64,000 nucleotides of DNA from Pseudophaeomoniella oleicola (taxonomy: Eukaryota; Ascomycota; Eurotiomycetes; Phaeomoniellales; Phaeomoniellaceae). The notes beneath the pieces were generated by a model. That model did not search any database, was not told where the DNA came from, and saw nothing but the letters and a program-made list of their open reading frames with translations. Of this stretch, positions 12,638-26,939 are shown in pieces. The translations under genes were made by a program, and so were the position numbers. Where the stretch lies: contig QWDQ01000006.1 of the NCBI GenBank assembly GCA_003868215.1, positions 434,001-498,000 of the forward strand, in the 5' to 3' direction. Position 1 is the stretch's first letter, and every line of letters begins with the position of its first letter.

Positions 12638-14764
12638 TCAATCAGAATCTCCTTCGAATTCTGAATCGTCTGGATCTGTGGTTCCGGAGATAGATATGTC
12701 AGTTGGATTGCACACCGGGCCACTTTGACATACAAGCTGTCCAGCAGCAAAGGACTCTGCCTCGATAAGAGGAAATGCAATCAAGCAAATATGACATCAT
12801 GTTCCGTGATCCATTCATCTTGTATTCTTCGTCGACGGTAAGACTCACCTCTCCAAAGTGTAAAATCGAATCTGCCTCCGACTCTCTCCTCTATCAGAGA
12901 TCTCAATTCGAACTGCTCGCCCTCCGTCAACCCAAACCCGACGTCTGCATTCATGATCGAGAGCCAGAACCCCCTATTGCTTATCTCATTTCCTAACCCG
13001 CTCTCGTTATCGTCGTTGAGGTTTAAGCTACTGATGTAATCGTAGATTCCTCGGAACGTGAACTGGGTCATTGCGTACATAAAGAGTATCTTCAGGTTTT
13101 TCAATGTACTCAGGGCAGGAAATATAGTGTCCGTTATATCTGTGCCTGAGGTCCAGAGTTCGACGAGATCAGGAAGAGATAGACAAAGCTTTATGATGTG
13201 ATCGTTCGTGAAATTGTCGCTCAAGTCTTTCAGGTATAGAAACTTGAGATGGGGAAGCTGAGTGATGCTATTTACTAGGAGGTCAAGATCGACCGGCATA
13301 GCATCCTCGCCCCCGTCAGCTTTAAGTGAGAGCGATGTTAATGTTGCCGAAAGGCGAGGAAGGGTGCTGTGAAAGTTTGAGGCGGACTGATTCAGCATTT
13401 GATAGCCCTCGAGTCCGAGATGTGTCAGGGGTGGAGGGACATCGGACGTTGAATCTAGGATGGAGGTAAGGATAGATGGGCCGCTGTAGAATCGCCTTAG
13501 GTCCAAGGATGCGAGTGATTTGCACGAGAGTAACCAGCTAATCACAGCAAGGTAAACGTCATTTTGGGTCTCTTCGAGGCGGATCATGCCACTGTGATCT
13601 TCCAGTAAAAGCGTGTGAAGTGATGTGCAGGATGAGAGGTTGGGAAGGGCAATGATTGCGTGTTCGCTGAGGGCGGCAAGTTTCAAGGAGCGTATAGACT
13701 TGCGGTGATGGTGGGACATGGTAGCGAAGGACTGAGATGAGATCTGAGAGGGACTGAACGTCTCGAAATTGACAAGAGTGTCGGAAGACAAATCTGACAG
13801 GAAAGTGGCGAGGAGTCCATCAGCGGAAGGGTCGTTCCATTCAAAGATAGTAAGGGTACGGAAGTAGGGGCAGTGTTGAGCGATTGATCTGCCTGCACCT
13901 TTGGATAGAGCTGCACCGCTCCATATACGGAGTGCCTCCAGCCTCGGGAGATTTTGCAGCCATTGGGGTAGCTGTGTAGCTTGGACACCTTTGCTTGTCT
14001 TAGCTACTGTCATACTGCAACTTGGTTTAGCTTACGATGTCCACCAAGCTCTTCCAATAAATACGATTTCGCAGTGATGGCTAGGCACTCGTTAGATCCT
14101 GCAGGCACTTGTACAAGGGAAGTAGAACCTTCGCCGACTGCATTCAAAGACATCTCTGAGTCAAGGACCGAAAGAGGACGGCCGGTCTTCTTGTCCTTCA
14201 GGAAGGTAGAATCCTTCCGGATATTGAACTTCGCGAGATCACCCGCGAAGAATGACCTGACAGCTGTCAGGTGAAAGTGCGAAGAGACATGGGATAATAC
14301 TGACTTCTCGACAGAACCACGGAATTTCTGGTCTTCGAATAGATTTTCTAGATCTTGAAGGTTCAAGGACCTGATATAGCTGGCATAAGGTCTAAATGTC
14401 TTGCCGGTTGAGGATCTGATCATGGACTTCCAGAGCAGAGCCCACTTTTTGATGACAATGTCCCATTCACGGTTTTGGCGAGCAAAGCTTGTTGGAGCAT
14501 TTCCGCGACGTCGACGTAGGACTTCGAGCTCATCTTGACCAGCCACCAGAGCAGTGCGATCATGAAGGCTACAGATAGTTTAGCTGACACTCGAAACCCT
14601 TGCAATTTGTCAAAAGCTTACCGGTAGATGGTTTTCAAAGCTGGATCACAGAAACGAGATCCAGCCAAAGCACATCTATATAGAGTTGTAAAATCCCCTT
14701 CAGCCCCAAGCTGGTTACAAATGAGGTGTAAGATATCATCGGGCAACTCTGAGATCTGTGACAT
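12638..14764 (-). CDS. F-box / leucine-rich-repeat protein (SCF-type substrate receptor)
   Basis: Four exons: 14764-14622, 14568-14036, 13979-12849 and 12675-12638, giving 614 aa in consistent phase. The N-terminus reads ELPDDILHLICNQL, an F-box helix that would bind Skp1. The body from about residue 230 on is a run of leucine-rich segments such as LPRLEALRIWSGAAL, LTHLGLEGYQML and LPHLKFLYLKDL, expected to form the substrate-binding surface of an SCF ubiquitin ligase. The last exon is short. A consensus GTGAGT donor at 12848 and an acceptor at 12676 join FDFTLWR in phase to an acidic tail, DPDDSEFEGDSD, typical of these fungal proteins. Without that splice the frame would instead end at 12781. 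The gene is divergent from RAD9. The substrate is unknown. Confidence 0.75.
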
Positions 14765-15089
14765 GACTCAATGCTACAAATGATCAGACGCCAATGCTGC
14801 TATCGTACATCAACCTCTCGCTGACGGAACGTGATGCTTTCCCATGTTGATGTTGTCATCTCGGTCGGAACATGGACTAATTCCGAAAAGGGTTATATTA
14901 TTTTTCTGCCGGACAACCACGACAACGCGACTCGAAGCGCGTCACAGATATGGAATATCGTCCATCATCCTTCATGTATTGCACGGCACGTTCAGGTTCA
15001 GGGAATCACTTCTCACAGACGATTTGCAGTCTCCAGATATAGATTCATGGTCAATGACATGACTACCTAAGAAAGCAAAACCTCTGGGG
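14765..15089. promoter_or_regulatory. Shared divergent promoter of the F-box gene and RAD9, with ACGCG/CGCGT pair
   Basis: 325 bp separate the two start codons. ACGCGA at 14925-14930 and CGCGT at 14938-14942 form an inverted pair about 150 bp upstream of RAD9. ACGCG is the core of the MluI cell-cycle box bound by MBF at G1/S genes. The function is inferred from motif and neighbour. Confidence 0.4.
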
Positions 15090-16686
15090 ATGCCAATGCC
15101 TTCTCTCTCATTCACGCTTCTCCCACCAGCCATCTCACGATTGCATGAAGCCCTTTCGTGCCTTGCCAGATTCGACGATTCAGTATATCTTGAAGCCTCC
15201 AAGAATTCCCTATCGCTGTCGACCATCAACACCTCCAAAACGGCTTATGCGTGCTTCAAATTTGACGCATCAACCTTCTTTGACTCATACCATCATGATC
15301 CGGCTGCTGTCGCTGGCTCCGGTCCCCAACTTCATGGGTGCCAATTTTTGAACAAGGTCTGCATACCGATCGTCCTCAAACCAACCTGTCATGTTTGACA
15401 CGGGGTCTAGGCATTAGCATCTGTCTTCAAAAGAAGAAGTACAGATACACGTGAAAAGCAAAGTGCAGCCGAACGTTGTGACGTACAATTATTTTCCGGG
15501 CCAGATGAGACTGAATGCAGGCTGCTTATACAATTACATTGCCATTCAAGTATGCTATCCCCCAAGATTTTCTCCCGAATTGTTAACCTGATGGGGACCT
15601 TAGGCGTGGTCTATACGTATCGCCTGACATATGAAGCTGTGGAAGTTATGCATGCAAGATACGACCAAAGTAAAACCCAGAACTCTTGGACCATTGACTC
15701 TAGGGTTGTTCGTGATGTAGTAGAGTACTTCGGTCCTAAGACAGAACAGTTGGATTGGTTCTATGCGAATGACAAGGTCACGTTTACGAGCTACACAGAA
15801 AAGGTTCAACACGGGCGAGGTAAGTCTTGATATCTGAACATTTGTCACACTGTCGCCAACGAAATCTAGCAATTTTGAAGCAGCCAATGCATACATCCGT
15901 TGCACTTGAACGAAGAGACTTCATAGAGTTTGACGTGCAGGCTGGCCTCCATATATGTATGGTGGTGAAGGACTTTCGGACAGTCGTTGCAATTGCGGAT
16001 GCTCTTCATACTAGCATAACTGCGAGGTATTCTCACGGTAACCGTCCATTGCAATTTTCATCTGAAATAGAAGGAATGGCTTGCGAGTTCACTGTAATGA
16101 CCCGGGGTCACTCTGATGTGAGCGACAATCAGTCAGCTACTAGCACACCAGCGCGTGATCTCTCCGTGAGACCGGTGTCAAGACCACAGCAGATACGAGC
16201 AAGTGCGCAGAAGACGAATGAAGCTCCCATGCCACCTCCGCCTATTAGATCCACGTCAGCAAGACCATCAGCTCCACCAAACATAAACACTCCATCGTCG
16301 ACAACCGACGCAGCTGTCGTGGCCGCACCTCCTGCTAGTCTAGATCCAAACAGTATTTTCATACCTGCCGACGACGATCAGGCATGGGATGAACCAGATT
16401 ACACAGCCGAGGAAGATGACGTCGGTTGGGACGCCAGCTTGAACCGGGTATTCCACTCTCCATGTCCGTTTCCAACCATACTAATGGCTCTATCAGGATT
16501 CCTTCAGCGCGGATCCAGCCCGTCGCTTACAGGACGGGGGCTTCTCTGCGATGCCTGCCGGCCCCCAATTGCCTGATCATCCGGGCATTGCACCTACTCA
16601 GCGTCTATCGGAAGTGAGCAATCTCCAATCTACTTTCAGAAAAACAGATGCTCACCGTATCATAGGTCCGGGGTCTGTTCGACTGA
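15090..16686 (+). CDS. RAD9: RAD9 subunit of the 9-1-1 DNA damage checkpoint clamp
   Basis: Six exons: 15090-15356, 15411-15549, 15604-15819, 15870-16447, 16497-16613 and 16666-16686, giving 445 aa. The N-terminal two thirds form the PCNA-like clamp fold. Landmarks are LARFDDSVYLEAS, AYACFKFDASTFFDSY, ASVFKRR, AERCDV, DETECRLLI, YRLTYEAVEVMHA, KTEQLDWFY, VTFTSYTEK, RPLQFSSEIEGMACEFTVMTRG. A proline/serine-rich disordered tail with an acidic patch follows and ends in VRGLFD, the usual fungal RAD9 end. RAD9 pairs with HUS1 and RAD1, is loaded at damaged DNA and recruits the TopBP1/Mec1 kinase pathway. The last exon codes for only six residues. The gene converges on ATS1, with the two stop codons only 59 bp apart. 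Confidence 0.92.
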
Positions 16687-16745
16687 GCAAATGTTCCACA
16701 GGAACCGAATGCAGGTTAGGGCTTCAGATGGTGATTTTGTGCTGC

Positions 16746-17903
16746 TTAGCCATCATCATTAGTCATAATAATGAACGAGGTAGCGCATCCAGCGCCTACA
16801 TCAACGATTCGCCATCCTTCTTGAACATCTACTGAGATAGTGTTCCATCTACCTGCGACTGTATCGGTTGTACTGTGTCCTTCTGAGTCGAGCCCGCAAT
16901 TTCCATGTTCTCCCCACCCCCAACTAACGACACGCCCCTCTGTGGTGAGAGCAATTACATGTTCACTTCCTGCAGCAAGCCTTTGAAGGTTCGGTATGTT
17001 CGGCGGCGGAAGTTGGCCACGATCATTTCGTCCGCAAGCGACCACAGATCCTTGATCTCTCAGGATATAAAGACTTCCCCAGCTAGCAGAAACACTCTGC
17101 TTTGCGGGCAGGTCAAGATTAAGTGAACTGATGTCTGCTTTCTTGATCCATTTCTCTTCTCCTAGGAACGTAGATCTTCCTTCTTCGCCAAACAACACTG
17201 TAACATTCTTTGCACAGATAACCTTTTCAACTGGAAACTTGATCCCTTCGATCAGCTTCGGCATCCACTGCACTTTCTTCCCCTTGTCGGCTATGCTGAA
17301 ACCCAATTCTCCCTTCCTACATGTTCCCCAACCCCAGACTTCTCCATTGCTAAGCCGCACAACTACGTGCGACATACCTGTGGAGACATCTTCGAAAACA
17401 GCATCGAGGCCAGGGCTGATCAGTAAATCTTGCGGTAGGCTGACTTCAGGTTGGCCCTCCCCCAGACCAAGCTCCCCCTTCAGCCCTCTACCAAGAACGT
17501 AGACCCTGTTGCCATCTTCGGAAATGAGCACACTCGTGTCCCAGGTTGCAGCTATATCTTTACACCTGAGGGGCTCGGTGTCTTGAGGGTGGGTAATGAC
17601 GCGGAATAAGCTGGGCTGCTGTCCATTGTTACCTCCCTCGTCTATAGTACTAGACGATCCTCCTCCCTGACCTCTTCCAGAAACGCATACCAGTCCATCA
17701 TCGAAAAGAACTAGAGTGTGATTGCCACCAGCAATGAGCTTTTTGACTGATCTTGTTTGGAAATGTGTTAAAAAGGGTGCACACGATGGATGGAATTTGC
17801 ATAGTTGCGGCACAGAGACATCGTCAAAGTGTCCAAGAGAGAGTTGGCCCGATCCGTTGGAGCCGAGAGCGTAGATCAGGAAAGAGGTTTCGCCCTGCGC
17901 CAT
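16746..17903 (-). CDS. ATS1: ATS1/KTI13-like RCC1-repeat protein
   Basis: A single exon of 385 aa with ATG at 17903. It carries RCC1-type beta-propeller repeats: YALGSNGSGQLSLGH at the start, VYVLGRGLKGELGLGE, VWGWGTCRKGELGF, VVACGRNDRGQLP and VVSWGWGEHGNCGLD. Length and the ALGSNGxGQLxxGH opening fit yeast Ats1/Kti13. That protein partners with Kti11/Dph3 in diphthamide synthesis and in Elongator-dependent tRNA wobble uridine modification. A generic RCC1-like protein is the alternative. It is divergent from the PPR gene with 301 bp between the starts. Confidence 0.8.
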   Translation of the reverse strand: MAQGETSFLIYALGSNGSGQLSLGHFDDVSVPQLCKFHPSCAPFLTHFQTRSVKKLIAGGNHTLVLFDDGLVCVSGRGQGGGSSSTIDEGGNNGQQPSLFRVITHPQDTEPLRCKDIAATWDTSVLISEDGNRVYVLGRGLKGELGLGEGQPEVSLPQDLLISPGLDAVFEDVSTGMSHVVVRLSNGEVWGWGTCRKGELGFSIADKGKKVQWMPKLIEGIKFPVEKVICAKNVTVLFGEEGRSTFLGEEKWIKKADISSLNLDLPAKQSVSASWGSLYILRDQGSVVACGRNDRGQLPPPNIPNLQRLAAGSEHVIALTTEGRVVSWGWGEHGNCGLDSEGHSTTDTVAGRWNTISVDVQEGWRIVDVGAGCATSFIIMTNDDG

Positions 17904-18204
17904 GTCATGGTTGAGAAATCGTCTAATGAATTCTCAAATCCTCCGTGTTTCTTCTCGTTTGAAAGGATTGAACATCGCCGGCCTTCATATCAACGTACGG
18001 TGGGCATACTCACCCGAGGTCCTCGTTGAATGGAATGATTAGCTAATCTCTCTGCTATCGATAAAGTAGCTTGGCGACAAATTTATTTTCTTAGGGACGT
18101 TCATTGTATCTGCCTACCTCATAAAGCTCGCCGTTTCTTTCTGCAAAGCTCCATTTGAGTATTCCTGACATCTACGAACAGGGCTTCGTTACCTCCCCGC
18201 CCAG

Positions 18205-20397
18205 ATGAGCCTCGCTATCCCAAGCAGAACCCCTTTCCTTTGTTCATCATGTACAAAAAGTCTTTATCGCGCTGTTGTTTCGTCGCATACCAGTTTGCCG
18301 CAAGCGTATGAATTTGCGACTCAGTTATATCAACGAGCGCCACACTCGACTTATGCTAGTATACGCAAAGGACACCATGTACGAGCGCTGAATAGGGCGA
18401 TAGAAGCTGACGCTAAGGGCAAAAATCTGCCATGGAGTCCAAAACGTCATCGGAAGGGTCCTGTCACATGGGAGCGCAAGTCTTTACGGGCTCAGGCTTC
18501 GAACAGAGGACACTTAGATGCTCTCAAACCAGAAGGCGCCAAATACGACTTGTTCAGCGAGCTCGAATGGACAAGAGATCCCCTTGACATTGCGAATATA
18601 GTACGCCGGGGACTCCGAGATGGCCAAAGGGATCAAGCCCTCGAAATCTGCAGAATAGCATTCACGAGGGGCATCAGAAATGTGGTATCGTGGAATTACA
18701 TGATAGACTATCACATGGAACGCGGAGAGCCAAAATTAGCCATGACTGTTTATAAGGAGGTGCGTGTATTCTCTACTTCGATGCTTCGTATTGCTTACAG
18801 TTGACAGATGAAAGAGCGAGGATGCAAACCAGATGCTCATACCTACACGATCGCTCTTCGAGGTCTTGCGCGCAATGCAGACAAGTCGGACAGAAAGTTC
18901 AATATCGTTCAACAAGCTATGAAGGTGTATGATCACTTAATTACAAAGAAATCTGGAGTGCGACCGACGAACATCCATTCGAATGCTCTACTTCACGTGT
19001 GTGCTCGAGTAGGCGATATGGACGCTGTCTGGAAAGCTGCAGGTATCTTTTCAGAGTCCGGCCAAGGAGCGCCAGATGCGAAAACATACACTACAATCCT
19101 TGACGCGCTTCTCCACGCCAGCGAACCTCCAGATACCGACACGAGCAAGGATGGCGATCTAAGCTCTCATGCTGCGGATGCTCGTAAGAAGCTTGCCTCA
19201 TCCACAGTCGCGGACGCTGAAGGCGTATGGCAAGATGTAATGTACCGCTGGCAGAATGGCGAACTCGTTATGGATGAGTCGCTCGTCAATGGCATCGCGA
19301 GGATATACCTCCACAGTGAGTCAAAGGCTGACCAAGAGAAGATCTTCAGACTGGTCGAGGATACTATGAATATCCGTGTTGCCCAATTGTCTAGTCGATC
19401 TACTCAGGGCTCGCGGGCTTCTTCCGATGCCTTTGGAAGTATTGAGTCTTCTACTGATGTAAGTGGCAACGTACCATTAGGCGGACAGAGCTCAGCGTTG
19501 ATGAGCCGAACGCCGGAATATGTTGCTCCAACTCAAAAAACACTTTCTCTTCTCATGATGGCATGTGCGGAATTACGCCTCAGAAAACCGGCAACCCATT
19601 ACTGGGCCCTTTTGACGTCTACCAACGGCCCCTACAAGCTCCAGCCAGATGTGGCCAATGTGCTTGATTATCTTCGTCTCCTCCGAGTCTCTCGAGCCTC
19701 TGAGGAAGTCGCCAATGTTGTCAAACAATTGGCAGAACGTCCTTTTGGTGCCTTCAACTCTTCAGCTTGGTCGCCTGGTATCTTCTCAGTGGCAATCTCA
19801 ACATGCAAACGTGATATTTGGAATCCCAATTGCTTCAAAAACGCCACACAAATGATAGATACAATGACCAAGGTTTTTCCTGCGGGCCCTGCACAAAAGC
19901 CTCTCCCCGCCATCATTCATTCATATCTCGAGGTTGCAATTGGTCCCGATCCAATCTCCAAAGACGCCGAAGTATCTTCCGGGCAATATCGTCCCATCTT
20001 CTCTGCTTCCGCGCGCAATTTAGTCGAGGCATCGAAACGTATCATCCCCTACGTTGAACACTACACTGGCAACAACAGTGAATCGGTCCGCTTAATCGCT
20101 CAAGACGCCGTCAGCGCTTATGACAGATTACTCAAAGATACGAAGGCAAGGCAGGAAATCGGCCCGGAACTTTCGCAAGCCCTCGAAGCTTCGAGACGGA
20201 CATTCACTTCTTTGGAAAGCCGCGCTCTCAAAAAGGAAAAGGAGATGGAGCGCGCATCGCTACGTGAAGTCCAACCAACATCCGACCAACAACCGCAGCA
20301 CCATCCTTCAATAAGAACAACAAATGAAGCAGAAGCCGAAGCAGAAGCAGAAGCAGAAACTCTATCCGCATTAATATCAAAGGCCCGAGAAACCTAA
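18205..20397 (+). CDS. Mitochondrial pentatricopeptide-repeat (PPR) protein
   Basis: Two exons, 18205-18759 and 18808-20397, joined in phase 0 across a 48-bp intron, giving 714 aa. The N-terminus (IPSRTPFLCSSCTKSLYRAV) is basic and S/T-rich, as in a mitochondrial targeting sequence. PPR motifs are visible: VVSWNYMIDYHMERGEPKLA, then KPDAHTYTIALRGLA, RPTNIHSNALLHVCARVGD and APDAKTYTTILDALL. These are paired helices that read single-stranded RNA. Such fungal PPR proteins stabilise, process or help translate mitochondrial transcripts; the layout resembles the CCM1/Ppr3 type, but I cannot fix the ortholog. The C-terminus is a charged helix that ends in an EA dipeptide run. Confidence 0.82.
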
Positions 20398-20680
20398 TCT
20401 CCCAAAATGATACCGAAAAGTGGGAAGGAAAGGGAAAGACAATAATCGGTCGACTACATCCACACGCAGGCGTCTCTAAAGCATCTCAATTTCTCTTTTG
20501 CAATGTAACAACAACAGCCAAATTACCAAACAAACAGTTTAACCAAATATCTTTCATTTACTTGCTTCCCGTCTTACAATGTATATCTATCTACATTACC
20601 TACCTACCTAATATAACCTTGTATACCTTAGGTACATAAGATAAGACAGATCTATCTCTCTCTCTCTCTCTGTATAACAA

Positions 20681-20721
<41 letters not shown>

Positions 20722-21578
20722 TCTTCTCACCTCTTATACACTCACTCACTCACTCACTAGGCGCGAAAAGAACAATGGACCAAAAAGATGTGTTTGAAAA
20801 CACCTCTTTTTCTTACCTATGTTCTATGTAATTAAATAATACCGTGAGTGTGTTTGAACTAATATGTTTTCTTTTTCTTTTTTATTTCCTCTGTACGTTC
20901 GAACGACTTGTAAAACCACCATCATCACCATCACCATCGCTCACCAACATCTAGTCATATTTTTTTCAAGATAGATAGACAGGGTCAGTCAGCTATTTAC
21001 CTCGCCTGGGTACCTAGATATCCGTAAATATGTAGACGGATGTGCGTATGTCCTTGAAAAAGGGTGATCGACGCCTTTATGAACAGAGAAGTCCTCAGGT
21101 TTTCATCTTCTCATTTTCATATTCAACATATCTGGTTTAACTGGAACTTCGATGCATACAACAACTGGAAATTATCATTTTTGAGGTAAAACTTGTTACG
21201 TCCTCTATCCCTGAGAACTGAATAATATCACAAGACAATGAGAAGACCTCACAGAACCCATAAGAGACGCAGAGGCAGCAATCGCCACGCATATCAAATG
21301 CAACACCTGTGATATAGCTTTCCGCAGAAAGCTACTAGTGCGCAGGTTGACACAGCACACCACATAGGCCTACCCATCCCACAGCTGTTCCGATGACCTG
21401 GCTGAGAACGAGGAGCTTCTCCCTTTCCCCTGTATTCCTCATGAGCCTTGCCCATATTTTCTATCTAGAATGCAATAAACGCCATTATGTGCCGACTATT
21501 GCGAGTCGGTTTATCGGGGAATAATCGGAACGGAAGATCCCAAAAGGAAAACCAGAAACGATACACTTTGCAATCAAT
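20398..21578. repeat. Intergenic region with TC, AC and CTCA microsatellites
   Basis: No gene is seen between the PPR stop and the DBP2 stop; the two genes converge. The stretch holds TACC/TAGG words near 20600-20635, a TC run near 20652-20671, a long AC run near 20683-20715 and CTCA repeats near 20740-20758. It probably carries both 3' UTRs. Confidence 0.6.
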
Positions 21579-24057
<2,479 letters not shown>

Positions 24058-24533
24058 GATTTGCGCTTATCGTCTACCGAGATAGTTGAAGTCGAAAGAA
24101 GATACCGCAGGATCACTCTGATACTTCACCACACTGAAAAGAACGAAGAAAGTAGAAGCCGATAGATCTAGAAGAAAAGGGAATCTGGTGAAAAGGCAAG
24201 GGAGTGAGCTGGTGATGTTGTAGGAAAGTGAATTACGAGGCGAAGCAGAAAAAAAATAGGAAGGGACGAGACCCTGGCAAAATTCAGATTATTTACACGC
24301 TAGTCCGGTTTAGGTACCCGCCAGCCTTTCCTTATCGTGTTATCAATTTCCCACCAAAATTTACAGTTCAAACAAAGACCATAACTTGTGCAATGAGGGA
24401 ACCCGGATACAATGTACACAATGTACACAATGTACCTACCAAGGTAGGTAGTCTATACATGGCTATGTCTTAGTCTGAGAATCCTATGTCTGTGTACACT
24501 TGAGCTCATCAGAGACACATCAAGCGCCATCGT
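24058..24533. promoter_or_regulatory. Region between the DBP2 start and the THI20 stop
   Basis: It would hold the DBP2 promoter and the THI20 3' UTR. The visible structure is a short tandem repeat near 24407-24436 (three ACAATGTAC units) followed by CTACCAAGGTAGGTAG. No ORF of interest. Confidence 0.4.
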
Positions 24534-26541
24534 TCAAGCATTCAGTGCCGCATCCCAAAACGCAATCTCCATTTCAGTTGCTCCTATAAAGGTCTTCACC
24601 AATGCATCGATCCTGTCCGGAGATTGTTTCATCATGTGTTTTTCCAGAAGTGCTGATATTCGATGTTAGTGATATTTGAACGCTCATTCCCATTGCAGGA
24701 TGCACTTGCCTGAGCCGACCCTGGCCGCTTCATTGTAGTCGTCAGCAACGTAGTTAGCAATCCATGCCCAATATCTATTTCCTTCTCTGACCGTATTCGT
24801 ATCTTCGTGTAGTCTTGTAGCGACCTCTCCATACCCTAGCAAGCATGGTGTCAAGGCGATCTGGAGGGCCAACCAGTCTTCGGAATGTCCGATGTCGAGG
24901 ATGAACCTGCTGTACGCAATGGTGGCTGTCTCTCGTCAGCTATGATTGCCGTTGAAGATTTTCCGACGTACCGAGGCTCTCTTTAGAGCTCTCTATCGCT
25001 TCTCTGCTGAGGCCGAAGCCTTTGCAATAGTCCAGATGGAGGCGTGCTTCATGCTTGATATGCAAAACGATTGAAGAAGACTACACATTATTAGCAGAGT
25101 CTCCTGACTGACTTTAGAGGAGCTCACCGCTACTATATCGTCCATATTCTTCGCCTTGTTTGCTGCCAGGGCGTGTGAGCGAGCATAGTGAGTCTGAGAC
25201 CGGTCAGTCTAGGTCCAGTTCAAAGTCCCCCTGTGTCCAATCAGGAATTATACCAGATAGAGATAATCCTGGACGAGGAAATGCTTGAACACATCGACTG
25301 GTAAGGTCCCATCACCGATGCCTTGAAGGAACTTGTGGTGGGTGTACTTGTACCACACTGGCTTCACGTCTTCACGATCAAGCAGATAGTCGATAAATTT
25401 TCCCCTAAGTTCGCTGGTCAATTGAAGGATGTCTTGCGCCTGTAGACGTATGTACTTACGGAACGAATGGCAATATCTGTAGCGAATGGAAATGATTGAT
25501 CGGCCCACTTCCCTTTCCCATATCTGATGATAGCCGTATTCCTGCATGCACGTAGGTAGTAGCAGCTTTCACAGCTCTATCCAGCGAGTAACCCTTAGCG
25601 AGGTTGGCTGCAACGGCCGAGGCCAGCGAACACCCTGTTCCGTGAGTGTTTCTAGAGTGAGTATACTGGCTTTCGATTGTAGTGAATTCCTTCCCATCGT
25701 ACAAGACATCCACAACAAGCTCACCCTTTTCCTGAGACTCGGCACGTTTGTGACTGGAAGTCAAAGGCAGATGTCCGCCTTTCAACAATACTGCGGCTGG
25801 ACCAAGAGTCTGTACCTTCTTCGCTAGTTCTTTCATCTCCGACAGATCATTTGGTGCATCGACATTGATTCCAGCATCCTCCAGGAGCAATAGAGCTTCC
25901 GGTACATTTGGTGTGAGGACTGTCGTGATAGACAGTAGCTTCTGCCGCAGCGTCGCAACAGCATCCCTCGGTAACAATTGAGATCCTGATGTTGAAATCA
26001 TAACCGGGTCTAGCACAACACAGGGTACTCGGTACGCTGCTAGAGTCTCTCCCACAGTATCAATAGTGGCTTTCGATGCCAGCATACCTGCAACACAATA
26101 TAGTTTAGACGTAGATCGAAGTAGCGCGGATGAAGGCAAATGCAACGGTTAGTCATACCAATCTTGATCACTTGACTGTCGATATCATCTAAGCAGGCTT
26201 GGATCTGCTTCTTGACAAAGTCAGGAGGAGTTACTTGTACGTCTAAGACGCCGGTAGTGTTCTGCGCAGTCAAGGCGGTCGTTGCTGTCATAGCATAACA
26301 GCCATGAGCAGCCAGGACTTTCTGGTCGGCTTCGAGCCCTCTGGAAAGTAAAAATCAGTATCATTTCAGAGCAGGCTATCGTCTGATTCTGTTGCTGATA
26401 TCGCTTTCAGGTTCAGGCAGGTGACCTGTTGTGACTGAGAGCCTGTGACTGTGTAGGGAAGCATGGACAGGGAGAAGGACGGACGCACGCTCCACCCGAA
26501 GAATCCGAACCCGCGATAACCAAAACGCTTGGTGGTGCCAT
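24534..26541 (-). CDS. THI20: THI20-type hydroxymethylpyrimidine(-phosphate) kinase fused to TenA thiaminase II
   Basis: Eight exons: 26541-26489, 26340-26159, 26087-25460, 25404-25254, 25193-25128, 25080-24972, 24925-24710 and 24652-24534, giving 507 aa with every phase agreeing. The N-terminal half is a ribokinase-fold ThiD domain: VLVIAGSDSSGGAGLEADQK, TALTAQNTTGV, the LDPVMISTSG loop, VLLKGGH and the anion-hole motif NTHGTGCSLASA. The C-terminal half is a TenA domain (DYLYLTHYARSHALAA, HIKHEARLHLDYC, AIAFWDAAL-type end). The enzyme phosphorylates HMP and HMP-P for thiamine synthesis, and the TenA part salvages pyrimidine from degraded thiamine. The last intron (24709-24653) uses a GC donor, CAG|GCAAGT, instead of GT. 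The neighbouring POL1 gene is on the same strand, ending about 400 bp upstream of this start. Confidence 0.93.
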
Positions 26542-26939
26542 GATCGACTTCTCCTAAACTTGTCCAACCAGCACTTTTTACACTGAAGACTACGGTCTGA
26601 GGACGATTATGAAGGCACCTGGTGCTTTTTCAAGTGTCGTCTGTCCTGGCTCCACCGATGCCAACGTGAGAATGGCGGGGCAACTCAGTGCCCTTATCGC
26701 AGATTTTGCCTGCCGCTGCGTACGAAATGTACGGCAAAGTCAGGCCGGGTACGTATCTAAAGCACGGAAGCAACTTCATGAAACGAGAGACTGTATAGAC
26801 TTAAAGTTGCTGTGATTTCACTAAAGAAGGTCCTGTGGCTATCCTGATTTCTCCCTAGGTCATGCTTTCCAAGACGCCATCCTAACCCCGGTGTCATCAA
26901 GGGCAATCGTACTGCTGGAACACGTCGTAGTAACAGCAC

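Noticed and set aside
26341-26760. Possible TPP riboswitch in the leader or first intron of the THI20-type gene
   Set aside because: I looked for the conserved CTGAGA and ACYTGATCTGGATAAT-type elements on the minus strand and found neither.
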